Notes: generated by a model from the letters alone, not told the origin. Shown: positions 33,110 through 43,092, counted from the stretch's first letter. The stretch is 64,000 nt of DNA from Fusibacter sp. A1 (GCF_004125825.1 NZ_QQWI01000005.1:124001-188000); one strand, 5' to 3'. Program-made: numbers and translations.

Positions 33110-34114
33110 ATGTCGGATGTATTATCCCAAAATGAGATAGATGACCTGCTCAACGCCTTAAGTGCTGGTGAAGTTGACGTCGCTGAGATAGAAGAGGATA
33201 CAAAAGAGAAGAAGGTCAAGAAGTACGATTTCAGAAGACCGGACAAGTTTGCCAAAGAGCAATTACGTACTCTCGAAATCATACATGACAACCTTGCAAG
33301 ACTGATTAACAATTTTCTTAGCGGATATCTACGATCTGTTGTTGAAATCGATGTATTATCGACTCAGAGTATGGTCTATAGTGAGTTTAGCAACTCGATC
33401 TCCAATCCTGCTATTTTAGGTATCGTAAACTTTTCGCCGCTTGAAGGGCAGATCATCGTGGATATTTCGAACGATGTCGCTTTTTCGATGGTAGAACGTC
33501 TACTTGGCGGAATGGGTAAGAACCCGCTTTTAAAAGAAGCCAGGGCCTTGACTGAAATAGAGGAAGTCCTGATTCGCAATATCATCGTAAAATTTATCAA
33601 CTTGATGAGAGAATCATGGGCAAATATTATTGAACTTAAACCAAAGCTTGAAAATATCGAAACGAATTCTCAATTTGCACAAATCGTGTCACCAAGCGAA
33701 TCCATCGCCCTAGTCACGTTCAATTTGAGGGTTGGAGATACAGAAGGAATGATCAACATCGCCATTCCTCACTATGTTATCGAGCCGATCCTACCGAATC
33801 TATCGTCTAAGCTATGGTTCAGCGGTGGAACAAAACGTGAGAAGACAGTCATTGAAAGGCAATCACTCGAAGAAAGACTCGAAAGATCGAAAGTTCCTGT
33901 CAAAACGATCGTGGGACGATCCACAATCAGTGTCAGCGAACTGCTTACTTTGTCTGTAGGAGATGTGGTAGTGCTTGATAATAACGCTAAATCCGAATTT
34001 GAAATATATGTCAAAGACGAGCTGAAATATTTTGGGAAGCCAGGCACGCATAAAAACAGAATGGCAGTTAAAGTATCTAGAATAAATGAGGAAGGAGCGG
34101 ATAATCATGGCTGA
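33110..34114 (+). CDS. fliM: flagellar motor switch protein FliM
   Basis: 334 aa. The N-terminal LSQNEIDDLLNAL is the phospho-CheY-binding peptide. The middle CheC-like domain (KYDFRRPDKFAKEQLRTLEIIHD, then LLGGMGKNP) binds FliG. The C-terminal SPOA domain has STISVSELLTLSVGDVVVLD. The start follows AAAGGAGGTG. Its 3' end overlaps the ribosome-binding site of fliY. Confidence 0.96.
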   Translation: MSDVLSQNEIDDLLNALSAGEVDVAEIEEDTKEKKVKKYDFRRPDKFAKEQLRTLEIIHDNLARLINNFLSGYLRSVVEIDVLSTQSMVYSEFSNSISNPAILGIVNFSPLEGQIIVDISNDVAFSMVERLLGGMGKNPLLKEARALTEIEEVLIRNIIVKFINLMRESWANIIELKPKLENIETNSQFAQIVSPSESIALVTFNLRVGDTEGMINIAIPHYVIEPILPNLSSKLWFSGGTKREKTVIERQSLEERLERSKVPVKTIVGRSTISVSELLTLSVGDVVVLDNNAKSEFEIYVKDELKYFGKPGTHKNRMAVKVSRINEEGADNHG

Positions 34115-35324
34115 TATGCTTTCGCAAGAAGAAATTGACGCTCTACTAAACGGCGGTGGCGATTCGTCAGATGACAGTCAATCAGTTGATATGTCGCTTC
34201 TAACAGACGAGGAAAAAGATGCACTTGGTGAAGTCGGCAATATCAGCATGGGAACTGCTGCGACTACACTATTTACTCTACTTAGTCAAAAGGTGACGAT
34301 TACGACTCCAAAAGTTACCGAAACGTCAATCAAGGAATTAGTTGCGCGTTTTGATGCTCCATGTGTTACAATTAACATTCAATATAAAGTTGGCATCGAA
34401 GGCGTCAACTTATTGATTATTAATGAAAAAGACGTAAAAATCATCACAGATCTGATGATGGGCGGCGATGGTACCAATGTACCTGATGAGCTGAACGATC
34501 TGCACCTTAGTGCGATTGGCGAAGCGATGAATCAAATGATTGGATCGTCTTCAACCTCACTTTCTGAGATGATCGGTCAAAAGGTGGATATTTCTCCGCC
34601 AGAGGCTATCTATGAGGATTTGGGAGATCTTACTGAAGAAAGAATAGGACTTGATCCTAATTCCACTTTAGTTATGATATCGTTCAGAATGACAGTCGGT
34701 GACTTAATTGATTCAGAGATTATGCAGTTGATGCCTATCGATGTAGCAAAGCAGCTTGTTGCTAGCCTGATGGGACCTACTGAAGAACCTGAACCTGTAC
34801 AATCCACTGCCCCACCTGCACAAGCACCTGTTCAGCAGGCCCCACCTGCTCAGCAACCGCAAATGCAGCAGCCGCAGATGCAACAACCGCAGATGCAGCA
34901 GCCACAAATGCAATACGATCAGTCAAATGCTCAGCAAATCCCTATGCAGCAACAGGGATATCAGCAGCAGGCTTATCAACAACCTCAAATGCAACAAAGA
35001 CCTCCAGTCAATGCACAAAATGTACAATTTGAAAGTTTTGATGGGTCAGGTCAGATTGGTGGTATACATAGTGATATAAGTTTAATTCGCGATGTACCTT
35101 TAGAAATTTCTGTTGAGTTGGGACGAACCACTAAGAAGATTAGTGAGATACTTGATTTGACAACAGGGTCTGTGATTGAACTTGATCGCCTGGTAGGCGA
35201 ATCACTGGATATACTGGCAAATGGAAAAGTGATTGCAAAGGGTGAAGTTGTTGTAGTTGATGAAAACTACGGTGTGCGAATCACAGAGATTGTTGTACCA
35301 CAACATCGATTGAATTCTAATTAG
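34107..35324 (+). CDS. fliY: flagellar motor switch phosphatase FliY
   Basis: 405 aa with three parts: an N-terminal CheY-P-binding peptide (LSQEEIDALLNGG), a CheC-type phosphatase domain and a C-terminal FliN/SPOA domain (ELGRTTKKISEILDLTTGSVIELD). Both phosphatase sites have D/S-x3-E-x2-N followed by P 23 residues later (DALGEVGN and SAIGEAMN), so both look active. A Gln/Pro/Met-rich linker (~235-310) contains four exact QPQMQ units. ATG 34107 follows AAGGAG by 9 nt. FliY dephosphorylates CheY-P at the switch. Confidence 0.95.
   Translation: MADMLSQEEIDALLNGGGDSSDDSQSVDMSLLTDEEKDALGEVGNISMGTAATTLFTLLSQKVTITTPKVTETSIKELVARFDAPCVTINIQYKVGIEGVNLLIINEKDVKIITDLMMGGDGTNVPDELNDLHLSAIGEAMNQMIGSSSTSLSEMIGQKVDISPPEAIYEDLGDLTEERIGLDPNSTLVMISFRMTVGDLIDSEIMQLMPIDVAKQLVASLMGPTEEPEPVQSTAPPAQAPVQQAPPAQQPQMQQPQMQQPQMQQPQMQYDQSNAQQIPMQQQGYQQQAYQQPQMQQRPPVNAQNVQFESFDGSGQIGGIHSDISLIRDVPLEISVELGRTTKKISEILDLTTGSVIELDRLVGESLDILANGKVIAKGEVVVVDENYGVRITEIVVPQHRLNSN
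34854..34913 (+). repeat. 15-bp tandem repeat, four copies, inside fliY
   Basis: Four in-frame 15-nt units each encode QPQMQ (residues 250-269) with synonymous differences only (CAA/CAG, CCG/CCA). A degenerate copy recurs near 34980. Slippage would lengthen or shorten the linker between the phosphatase and FliN domains without frameshift. Confidence 0.85.
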
Positions 35325-35341
35325 CTTAAGGAGGAAACAAA

Positions 35342-35704
35342 ATGGCAAATCGCATTTTGATTGTAGACGACGCGGCATTTATGCGAATGATGATCAAGGA
35401 TGTTCTTACAAAGAACGGATATGATGTAGTAGGTGAAGCCGAAAATGGACAAAAAGCCATTGAAAAATACAAGGAATTGACACCAGACTTAGTTATCATG
35501 GATATCACAATGCCTGAAGTAGACGGTATCCAAGCCGTAAAAGAGATCAAAGCTTCAGATCCGAGCGCGAAAATAGTAATGTGTTCTGCGATGGGACAAC
35601 AGGCGATGGTTATCGAATCGATTCAAGCTGGAGCTAGAGATTTCATTGTAAAACCTTTCCAAGCTGACAGAGTCATTGAAGCTGTTAAAAAAGTTATTGG
35701 TTAA
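35342..35704 (+). CDS. cheY: chemotaxis response regulator CheY
   Basis: 120 aa single receiver domain. The acidic pair D9-D10, phosphorylation site D54 (VIMDITMP), S82 (CSAMG) and K104 (VKPF) are all present. Phosphorylated CheY binds FliM and FliY to set rotation direction. The fliY-cheY-fliO order matches B. subtilis. AAGGAGG precedes the ATG. Its stop overlaps the fliO start (TAATG). Confidence 0.96.
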   Translation: MANRILIVDDAAFMRMMIKDVLTKNGYDVVGEAENGQKAIEKYKELTPDLVIMDITMPEVDGIQAVKEIKASDPSAKIVMCSAMGQQAMVIESIQAGARDFIVKPFQADRVIEAVKKVIG

Positions 35705-36069
35705 TGGATATTCTAATCGGCACATCTGAATGGTCGAAGGGCACATTTGGAGTGGTTTCCTATTTCATGTTTATTGTAGCGGTAGTCGTCCTTGCTTTTG
35801 GTACGACTCGCTACATTAGTACGATGTATGCAAAAGGCGTCCAATCACGCAATATAAAAATTATTGAAAAAGTCAATTTGGCTGCAGACAAAAGTTTGTG
35901 GCTTATTGAGCTTGGAGAGAAAGTCTATTTTGCTTATTCCGACAAGAACGGCATGCAAATGCTTGATCAGGTTTCGCCTGAGCTTCTAAACTTACAGGCC
36001 AAAGAAAGTACGCAGTCCTTCTCCAATGTGTTGAAGAAAGTCATGAATAAGAAACAGGAGAAACTATGA
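35704..36069 (+). CDS. fliO: flagellar biosynthetic protein FliO (FliZ)
   Basis: 121 aa. A membrane helix lies at ~18-36. The cytoplasmic part resembles FliO: SRNIKIIEKVNLAADKSLWLIELGEKVYFAYSDKNGM. FliO assists assembly of the FliP ring in the export gate. The start overlaps cheY and the end overlaps fliP (ATGA). Divergent family, but position directly before fliPQR makes the call firm. Confidence 0.87.
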   Translation: MDILIGTSEWSKGTFGVVSYFMFIVAVVVLAFGTTRYISTMYAKGVQSRNIKIIEKVNLAADKSLWLIELGEKVYFAYSDKNGMQMLDQVSPELLNLQAKESTQSFSNVLKKVMNKKQEKL

Positions 36070-36818
36070 AAAGGCAATTGATCTCATTCGCCTTGTTGGC
36101 GTTAATACTCATTGCATTTGGAGCAGTGTTTGCGGATGCTCCTTTTCAAATTCCAAATATCGAACTTAAAGTAGGGGATGATACGACAGGGTTGACTTCA
36201 ACCGTTCAGGTAATCATCCTTTTAACTGTACTCACACTGGCTCCGTCCATTATAATCATGACGACTTGTTTTACTCGAATCATCATCATTTTTTCCTTTA
36301 TGAGAAAAGCGCTTGCGCTTCAATCGACGCCACCAAATCAGATTTTAATCGGTCTGTCGCTTTTTTTGACCCTTTTCATTATGGGTCCGGTTTTTACAAC
36401 AATTTACGATGATGCTTATATTCCTATGGCTGAAGGTACAATTTCGCAAGATGAGGCGTATGAGAAAGCGATTAATCCCTTAAGGGATTTCATGTTTAAG
36501 CAAGTCAGAACCGAAGATCTCGCGCTTTTTGTCAAGATAAGCGGCGAAGGTCCTGTGACCACATTGGATGAAGTGAGCACTACGGCCTTAATTCCTGCTT
36601 TTGTTATCAGCGAAATGAAAACAGGATTCATCGTAGGATTCCTACTGTTCATACCTTTCATTGTAATCGATATGGTAGTCGCATCGACGTTGATGGCTCT
36701 AGGGATGATGATGCTACCGCCGGTCATGATTTCTCTGCCGTTTAAGATCTTGCTCTTTATACTTGTAGACGGATGGAATTTACTTATCAAAGCGATTATT
36801 CAGGGGTTTAACGTATGA
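36066..36818 (+). CDS. fliP: flagellar export gate protein FliP
   Basis: 250 aa. A cleavable signal peptide (~1-22) is followed by the FliP core with its signature TTCFTRIIIIFSFMRKAL and QILIGLSLFLTLFIMGP. The C-terminal helices contain MALGMMMLPPVMISLPFKILLFILVDGW. Five FliP subunits form the core of the type III export channel. Start and stop overlap neighbours by four bases. Confidence 0.96.
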   Translation: MKRQLISFALLALILIAFGAVFADAPFQIPNIELKVGDDTTGLTSTVQVIILLTVLTLAPSIIIMTTCFTRIIIIFSFMRKALALQSTPPNQILIGLSLFLTLFIMGPVFTTIYDDAYIPMAEGTISQDEAYEKAINPLRDFMFKQVRTEDLALFVKISGEGPVTTLDEVSTTALIPAFVISEMKTGFIVGFLLFIPFIVIDMVVASTLMALGMMMLPPVMISLPFKILLFILVDGWNLLIKAIIQGFNV

Positions 36819-37084
36819 GTGAAAGTATGGTTATCGATTTATTCAGGGAAGGGGTTTCAACGATCCTAATGGTAAGCGCTCCGATGATGATCACGGCCTT
36901 AGTTGTCGGTTTGATTATCGCAATATTTCAGGCGACTACTCAAATACAAGAGCAGACGTTGGCGTTTGTCCCTAAGATCATCTCTATCTTTTTAGTGATG
37001 TTGCTCTTGGGACCATGGATATTGAGCACTATTGTCGGCTACACAGAAAATATATTTGAGAATTTAGTGTTATTCTTGAGATAG
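36815..37084 (+). CDS. fliQ: flagellar export gate protein FliQ
   Basis: 89 aa with two membrane helices (~18-38 and ~50-72). The FQATTQIQEQTLAFVPKI loop between them is the family signature. Four FliQ subunits pack around FliPR. ATGA overlap with fliP indicates coupled translation. Confidence 0.95.
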   Translation: MSESMVIDLFREGVSTILMVSAPMMITALVVGLIIAIFQATTQIQEQTLAFVPKIISIFLVMLLLGPWILSTIVGYTENIFENLVLFLR

Positions 37085-37097
37085 ATGGGGACAAATC

Positions 37098-37871
37098 ATG
37101 GATGTGATCTTAACTGAAGGCCTAGTGACATGGTTGCTCATCTTCTCCAGATTAGGTGCCATGCTGATGCTGGTTCCACTGTTTGGAGCTACCAATGTAC
37201 CTATGCAGGTGAAAATTCTCTTCACCGGTTTTCTAGCACTTATCTTTTATACTTCTGGACAATACGAAGTCGGGATCTCGCTTACTAGATTCGATGTGAT
37301 CACCACAGGAATCATTTTTGAGATTGTCAACGGACTATCCATAGGTTTTGTTGTGGTGGCGATCATGAATGCGGTGTATATCGCGGGTCACATCATCGAT
37401 ATGGATATGGGATTTGCCATGGTAAATGTAATCAGTGCTCAGGATGAATCAGAAATGCCGATCACAGCCAATTTCTACTATTTGCTCATCATGATCATCT
37501 TCGTAACGATGAACGCGCATCATCGTATGATTGAGGCTTTTATCAGGTCGCTTCAGATAGCCCCTCTCGGTATCTTGTCATTTTCGGGTTTTACTGTAAG
37601 CACCTATTTTGAGTTGATCAAAGAAACATTCATTATCGGTTTTCAAATGGCCATGCCTGTCATTACGACAATCATGATCGCAAATATCATCTTAGGCATG
37701 CTCGCAAAAGCAATGCCGGGAATGAATGTATTTATGGTGGGAATGCCCTTTAAGATTCTCATCGGTATCTTTACGATTTATATCGTTTTTCCTGTGACTG
37801 TGAAAATGATGGTTCATTTACTCGACAGGTTGATGTATTATATGGAGCAAGTCCTACTATTTATGCGGTGA
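37098..37871 (+). CDS. fliR: flagellar export gate protein FliR
   Basis: 257 aa, mostly hydrophobic. Family features include the N-terminal FSRLGAMLMLVPLFGATNVP, GFVVVAIMNAVYIAGHIIDMDMGFAMVNVI in the middle, and NVFMVGMPFKILIGI near the end. FliR completes the gate as a single copy. It is a separate gene here, not fused to FlhB as in some Clostridia. The ATG is preceded by GGGG. Confidence 0.95.
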   Translation: MDVILTEGLVTWLLIFSRLGAMLMLVPLFGATNVPMQVKILFTGFLALIFYTSGQYEVGISLTRFDVITTGIIFEIVNGLSIGFVVVAIMNAVYIAGHIIDMDMGFAMVNVISAQDESEMPITANFYYLLIMIIFVTMNAHHRMIEAFIRSLQIAPLGILSFSGFTVSTYFELIKETFIIGFQMAMPVITTIMIANIILGMLAKAMPGMNVFMVGMPFKILIGIFTIYIVFPVTVKMMVHLLDRLMYYMEQVLLFMR

Positions 37872-37875
37872 TCAT

Positions 37876-38967
37876 ATGGCTTATATAAAATATAATCTAC
37901 AGTTCTTCCAAGGTGAGAAAACCGAACAGGCAACCCCTAAAAAGCGACGAGAGTCAAGGGAAAAAGGACAAGTAGTACAGTCGAAGGATATCGGTTCTTC
38001 AGCTGTGCTACTTGTCGTGTTTCTCGTGATCTCGTTTTTTTCTGACTATTTTGTAGAAAAGATCTACGGCATTTTTTTTTATGTAATGGAAATGGCATCG
38101 AATACCGGCAATGGTCTCTTACCAAGAGATGTCTTGTCATTGGGCAACTACATGATTTTCACCCTAATCACGATTATCGGACCATTACTGCTTGCAGCAC
38201 TCATAACCGGGGTTCTTATCGACTATATGCAGGTAGGTTTCCTATTCACGATGGAACCTCTAAAATTCAAGCTTGATAAGATCAATCCGCTAAAAGGGTT
38301 TAAGCGACTTTTTTCACTAAAGTCAATGGTTGAGATGATTAAGTCTATCCTAAAGGCTGGTGGAATACTGATTCTTAGTTATCAGTTTGTAGCCAATAGG
38401 CAAAATGAGCTGATGGAGGTCATGGGATTTGGAATCGAGGCCTCGGTCGCCATGCTATGGTCATTCATCTTCGGCATCGTTTGGAGAGCCGCAGTTTTTC
38501 TATTTGTGATTTCTATCTTCGATTTTATCTATAAGAAATGGGAAAACAACAAAGAACTTAAGATGTCAAAACAAGAAATCAAAGACGAATACAAGCAAAT
38601 GGAAGGTGACCCGCAAATCAAATCAAAAATTAGGGAGAAGCAACGTCAAATGGCAATGAGCCGAATGATGCAAGATGTTCCGGGAGCCGACGTTATTATT
38701 ACAAATCCTACACACTATGCCGTCGCTTTGTTGTATAATAGAGAAGAGAGTATGGCACCTAAAGTTGTTGCCAAAGGTCGCGACCTTATCGCTCAGAATA
38801 TCAAGAAGATCGCAAAAGAAAACGATGTGCCTGTCGTTGAGAACAAACCACTCGCAAGATCGCTATATGCAGCTGTAGAAATCGGTGAATATATTCCATC
38901 GGAGCTATTTGAAGCTGTGGCCGACGTTCTTGCCTATGTCTATAAACTAAAAAACAGGAGTAGCTGA
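37876..38967 (+). CDS. flhB: flagellar export switch protein FlhB
   Basis: 363 aa. The N-terminal FFQGEKTEQATPKKRRESREKGQVVQSKD motif region precedes four membrane helices. The autocleavage site NPTH is at 277-280, followed by YAVAL, and cleavage after N277 changes substrate specificity. The C-terminal part contains PVVENKPLARSLYAAVEIGE. It works with FliK to stop hook growth. The stop overlaps the flhA start (TGATG). Confidence 0.96.
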   Translation: MAYIKYNLQFFQGEKTEQATPKKRRESREKGQVVQSKDIGSSAVLLVVFLVISFFSDYFVEKIYGIFFYVMEMASNTGNGLLPRDVLSLGNYMIFTLITIIGPLLLAALITGVLIDYMQVGFLFTMEPLKFKLDKINPLKGFKRLFSLKSMVEMIKSILKAGGILILSYQFVANRQNELMEVMGFGIEASVAMLWSFIFGIVWRAAVFLFVISIFDFIYKKWENNKELKMSKQEIKDEYKQMEGDPQIKSKIREKQRQMAMSRMMQDVPGADVIITNPTHYAVALLYNREESMAPKVVAKGRDLIAQNIKKIAKENDVPVVENKPLARSLYAAVEIGEYIPSELFEAVADVLAYVYKLKNRSS

Positions 38968-41003
38968 TGAGATTTACTGATATTCTAGTTCCAATAGTAA
39001 TTGTTGGAATCATAATGCTAATCATTATCCCTGTGCCGAGTTCTTTTATCGACTATCTGTTAACGGTGAATATCGCAACCGCCTTATTGATACTGTTGAT
39101 TTCGATGTTCAATCAAGAACCGTTGCAGTTTTCCATATTTCCATCATTGCTGCTTGTTACGACCGTATTCCGGCTAGCGCTCAATATATCGACTACAAGA
39201 CTTATTCTGACTGAAGCCAATGCCGGAGGTGTTATCGACGCCTTCGGAAATTTTGTTATTCAAGGGAATGCCATAGTCGGATTCATCATTTTTGTCATCA
39301 TCATCATCATTCAGTTCCTGGTTATCACCAAGGGTTCCGAGAGGGTATCCGAGGTTGCGGCGCGTTTTACACTGGACGCGATGCCGGGTAAGCAGATGGC
39401 GATTGATGCGGATTTGAACTCAGGACTGATTTCTGAAGCGGATGCTAGATCCAGAAGGACAAAAATTCAAAGGGAAGCGGACTTCTACGGGGCGATGGAT
39501 GGTGCCTCGAAATTTGTAAAAGGGGACGCTATCGCAGGTATTATCATCACGGTCATCAATATTGTCGCCGGTTTCGTTATCGGTGCAGTTAACTTCAATT
39601 TGACGCTTTTACAGTCCCTTCAGCGATTCACCATTTTAACTGTCGGTGATGGACTTGTGTCACAAATACCGGCACTGATGATTTCTATCGGTACCGGTAT
39701 TGTCGTTACCAGAGCGGCCTCGGAAGGCAGCCTGGCAAGAGACATGGTGGATCAGCTTTTTGCCACACCTGTCGTTTTGATGATCGTTTCAGGAGTGCTA
39801 TTTGTCCTTGGACTTTCTCCACTGCCTACTGTTCCGCTTTTCGCTCTTTCGGGATTCTTCCTTTACATCGGTCTGACGCTAAGATCAAGCGCTAAAAAGA
39901 CTTCGCTTGAGGAAGAGGGAGGCGAACCGGAGGACCAGGGATCTGAAAGTGAAGATATGAGGCGACCTGAAAATATCATTCCATTACTGCAGGTCGACCC
40001 TATCGAACTCGAGTTCGGATATGGAATCATACCACTTGCCGATCCCAACCAGGGTGGCGATTTATTTGACAGACTTGTAATGATCAGAAGGCAGATCGCT
40101 CTCGAGTTCGGTGTGATCGTTCCGATGATCCGTCTTAGGGACAACATACAGCTTGAACCGAATCAATACAATATTAAGATCAAGGGAGCAAGCGTGGCTT
40201 ACGGTGAAATCCTATTTGACCATTTCTTAGCGATGAGTCCAGGACATGTCGAAGGGGAAATCGAAGGTGTCGATACGATTGAGCCTGCATTCGGACTTCC
40301 GGCAAAATGGATACGTGGTGAAGACCGGGAGAAAGCCGAGATACTAGGCTATACGGTAGTGGATCCATCTTCTATCATCTCGACCCATCTGACTGAAATC
40401 ATCAAAAGGCACACTCATGAACTGCTTAGCAGACAAGATGTCAAGCAGCTGATTGAAAATGTGAAGGAAAACAACGATACACTTGTCAACGAGCTGATAC
40501 CAAGCTTGATGTCCATTGGAGATGTTCAAAAGGTACTTGCAAACCTGTTAAGAGAATTTGTCTCGATCAGGGACCTTGTAAGCATACTGGAGACTCTAGC
40601 GGATTACGCGAGTGTCACTAGAGATACCAATGTTCTTACAGAGTACGTCAGACAAAGTCTTAAAAGACAGATTTCAGGTCAATATATTCAAGGTAAACAA
40701 GCGAAAGTGATCACGTTGAATCAGGACCTTGAGGATCTTTTGATGTCATCCATCAAAAATGGAGAAAACGGAACTTATATCGCTTTAGATCCGAGGACGA
40801 CGAACGGTATTATCAACAGCTTGGCTGTTGAGATACAGAATCTGCTGTCTCTGGGAGAGCAACCTATCGTTTTAACAGCACCTATCGTAAGATTCTATTT
40901 TAAACAATTAACCGAAAGTACTATTCCCGATTTAATCGTTTTATCCTATAACGAAATCGAGGGAGACATCGATATTCAATCAGTTGGGGTGGTGAGCATA
41001 TAA
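38967..41003 (+). CDS. flhA: flagellar export gate protein FlhA
   Basis: 678 aa. The N-terminal ~310 residues have about eight membrane helices, with the conserved FHIPEP-type cytoplasmic loop (ARFTLDAMPGKQMAIDADLNSGL). The C-terminal ~340 residues form the nonameric substrate-docking ring, including PLADPNQGGDLFDR and LVNELIPSLMSIGDVQKVL. FlhA converts proton-motive force into export. flhF starts on its last base. Confidence 0.97.
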   Translation: MRFTDILVPIVIVGIIMLIIIPVPSSFIDYLLTVNIATALLILLISMFNQEPLQFSIFPSLLLVTTVFRLALNISTTRLILTEANAGGVIDAFGNFVIQGNAIVGFIIFVIIIIIQFLVITKGSERVSEVAARFTLDAMPGKQMAIDADLNSGLISEADARSRRTKIQREADFYGAMDGASKFVKGDAIAGIIITVINIVAGFVIGAVNFNLTLLQSLQRFTILTVGDGLVSQIPALMISIGTGIVVTRAASEGSLARDMVDQLFATPVVLMIVSGVLFVLGLSPLPTVPLFALSGFFLYIGLTLRSSAKKTSLEEEGGEPEDQGSESEDMRRPENIIPLLQVDPIELEFGYGIIPLADPNQGGDLFDRLVMIRRQIALEFGVIVPMIRLRDNIQLEPNQYNIKIKGASVAYGEILFDHFLAMSPGHVEGEIEGVDTIEPAFGLPAKWIRGEDREKAEILGYTVVDPSSIISTHLTEIIKRHTHELLSRQDVKQLIENVKENNDTLVNELIPSLMSIGDVQKVLANLLREFVSIRDLVSILETLADYASVTRDTNVLTEYVRQSLKRQISGQYIQGKQAKVITLNQDLEDLLMSSIKNGENGTYIALDPRTTNGIINSLAVEIQNLLSLGEQPIVLTAPIVRFYFKQLTESTIPDLIVLSYNEIEGDIDIQSVGVVSI

Positions 41004-42190
41004 TGAATGTGAAACGATATATCGCAAAAGATGTTCAAGAAGCGATGCAAAAGGTAAGGCTGGAGATGGGCCGCGACGCGGTTATTCTTCACACGCGAAA
41101 GATCAAGCAAAAAGGGTTAAAGGGCTTATTTACTAAACCACTTGTTGAAGTCGTGGCCGCTGTCGACGAATCGGAAAAACAGGCGAAGATGGCATCTATT
41201 CAAGCCGCACTTGAAAAAAAGAAAGAACTCGATAGAATCAGGGAAATCGAGGAAGAAGAATCCTTAAAGAAGGAAGTAAAGAAAGATACAGGCGAAATCC
41301 TACTGCTTAAAGAGCAGATGGCTACTATCACGTCTATGTTGAATACTGTGATCGATAAGGTAAACAATCCATCTGAGGTGCGTGTCGAAGAAGCTGTCGT
41401 TCAAAAGAACATCGACCATCCGCTTGTAGAACGGTTAAAGAGCAACGATGTCACTGAAAGCGTCACCGACAAAATCATGTCGATCGCGAAAAGACAGATT
41501 ACCATGAGTGATAAGAATGATCCTGCGATTAAAAACGCCTTTAGGATCATTATCAGAGACATGATCGGTCTTCCTTATAAAATTGAAGATCCCAGCGATG
41601 GGCAAAAGGTCTACTTTTTTGTTGGGCCTACTGGTGTTGGAAAAACAACAACACTAGCAAAAATCGCAGCGAAGCTTTCCTTAGTGGACAATAAGAAGGT
41701 GGCCCTTGTCACTGCCGATACCTATCGTATCGCCGCGGTAGACCAGTTGAAGACATATAGTGAGATCTTAAGCATTCCACTTGAGGTGATCTATGAACCG
41801 ACTGAACTACAGCCGATGATTAAGAAACACAAGGACAAGGATTATATTTTGGTGGATACCGCTGGTAGAAACCATAAGAGCGAAGCCCTTGAAAAAGACC
41901 TTTCAGGTTTGATCGGACAATTCGATACCGCTGATATTTTTTTGGTGATCAGTCTGACGACAGGGTTTAAGGATGTTCAGAGCATTCTCAACTCGTATAG
42001 GTTTTTAAATGATTACAAACTCATTTTCACCAAGCTGGATGAAGCTGAGTCTTATGGAAACATATTAAATGCAAAGGTTGCAGCAAATAAACCGATTGCG
42101 TTTGTCACCAACGGTCAGAGCGTTCCAGATGACATTGCGGTTGCAGACGGCGAAAAAATTGCTGACTTACTACTAGGTGACGCAATATGA
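41003..42190 (+). CDS. flhF: flagellar SRP-like GTPase FlhF
   Basis: 395 aa. The C-terminal NG domain is SRP-type: Walker A GPTGVGKT at 208-215, ADTYRIAAVDQLKTY, DTAGRNHK (G3) and TKLDE (G4). The ~190-residue N-terminal B domain is lysine- and glutamate-rich. FlhF, with FlhG, sets flagellar number and position. Start overlaps flhA (TAATG) and end overlaps flhG (ATGA). Confidence 0.95.
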   Translation: MNVKRYIAKDVQEAMQKVRLEMGRDAVILHTRKIKQKGLKGLFTKPLVEVVAAVDESEKQAKMASIQAALEKKKELDRIREIEEEESLKKEVKKDTGEILLLKEQMATITSMLNTVIDKVNNPSEVRVEEAVVQKNIDHPLVERLKSNDVTESVTDKIMSIAKRQITMSDKNDPAIKNAFRIIIRDMIGLPYKIEDPSDGQKVYFFVGPTGVGKTTTLAKIAAKLSLVDNKKVALVTADTYRIAAVDQLKTYSEILSIPLEVIYEPTELQPMIKKHKDKDYILVDTAGRNHKSEALEKDLSGLIGQFDTADIFLVISLTTGFKDVQSILNSYRFLNDYKLIFTKLDEAESYGNILNAKVAANKPIAFVTNGQSVPDDIAVADGEKIADLLLGDAI

Positions 42191-43077
42191 AAGATCAAGC
42201 GCAAAGATTAAGAGAACTTATTCAAAATACAAGAGCTTCTAGAAACTCGATTGAGAAGGCGAAAAACACCAATAAGAAAAACGACGCGAGAGTCATTGCG
42301 ATCTCGAGCGGCAAGGGTGGAGTAGGTAAGACAAACGTCACCGTCAATCTAGGGATAGCGCTCAGCAAACTGGGTAAAAGAGTCACTATCATCGATGCGG
42401 ACTTAGGTCTTGCCAATATCGATGTGGTCTTGGGCCTAGTACCAAAATATAATTTGTTCCACATGCTAAGAGATGGCAAGACGCTTGAAGAGATAACCGT
42501 ATTCGGTCCACATGACATTCAAGTGATTTCTGGAGGTTCTGGCGTGATGGATCTTGTTAACCTCGCAGACGAGGAAATAGCAGTGCTTATCGACAGCTTT
42601 GAGACGCTTAACGAAACTGCGGATTACATCTTGATCGATACGGGGGCCGGGATCAACAGGTCCGTGATGTCCTTTATCGAGGCAAGTCATGAAGTGATCA
42701 TGGTTGTCACACCCGATCCGACAAGTATCACAGATGCCTATGCCGTCATTAAGAATATTGCCATTACCGATAAGGCTATACGGGTGATTATCAACAAGGC
42801 GGAATCAAACAAGGAAGGATTTGAAGTTTTTCATAAACTAAATTCGGCCACACATAAGTTCTTGAATCTTGAACTGGAAAGCTTAGGTTTTATTCTGGAT
42901 GATCCGAATGTCAAAAGAAGCGTCAAGGTTCAAAAACCGTTTCTTGTAGGATATCCCAACGCTTTGGCTTCAAAAGGGGTTGAGCTGATCGCATACAACC
43001 TGGACCATGATAGCCATTACGTAAGTAGCATGAACTCTTTTGGAGTGTTTATTAAACGTTTGTTTACGTCTATTTAA
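42187..43077 (+). CDS. flhG: MinD-like ATPase FlhG (FleN/YlxH)
   Basis: 296 aa. The deviant Walker A is GKGGVGKT at residues 42-49, with VTIIDADLGLANIDV (switch I) and LIDTGAGI (switch II). A basic N-terminal helix contains the DQAQRLREL sequence that activates FlhF. The C-terminus may carry the MinD-like membrane-targeting helix (FGVFIKRLF). FlhG limits flagellar number and delivers FliM/FliY to the C-ring. Confidence 0.94.
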   Translation: MKDQAQRLRELIQNTRASRNSIEKAKNTNKKNDARVIAISSGKGGVGKTNVTVNLGIALSKLGKRVTIIDADLGLANIDVVLGLVPKYNLFHMLRDGKTLEEITVFGPHDIQVISGGSGVMDLVNLADEEIAVLIDSFETLNETADYILIDTGAGINRSVMSFIEASHEVIMVVTPDPTSITDAYAVIKNIAITDKAIRVIINKAESNKEGFEVFHKLNSATHKFLNLELESLGFILDDPNVKRSVKVQKPFLVGYPNALASKGVELIAYNLDHDSHYVSSMNSFGVFIKRLFTSI

Positions 43078-43092
43078 CTAACGGAGGCGCTT

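Noticed and set aside
34854..34913. CRISPR-like tandem repeat
   Set aside because: The units are 15 bp without spacers and in frame in fliY; a coding repeat.
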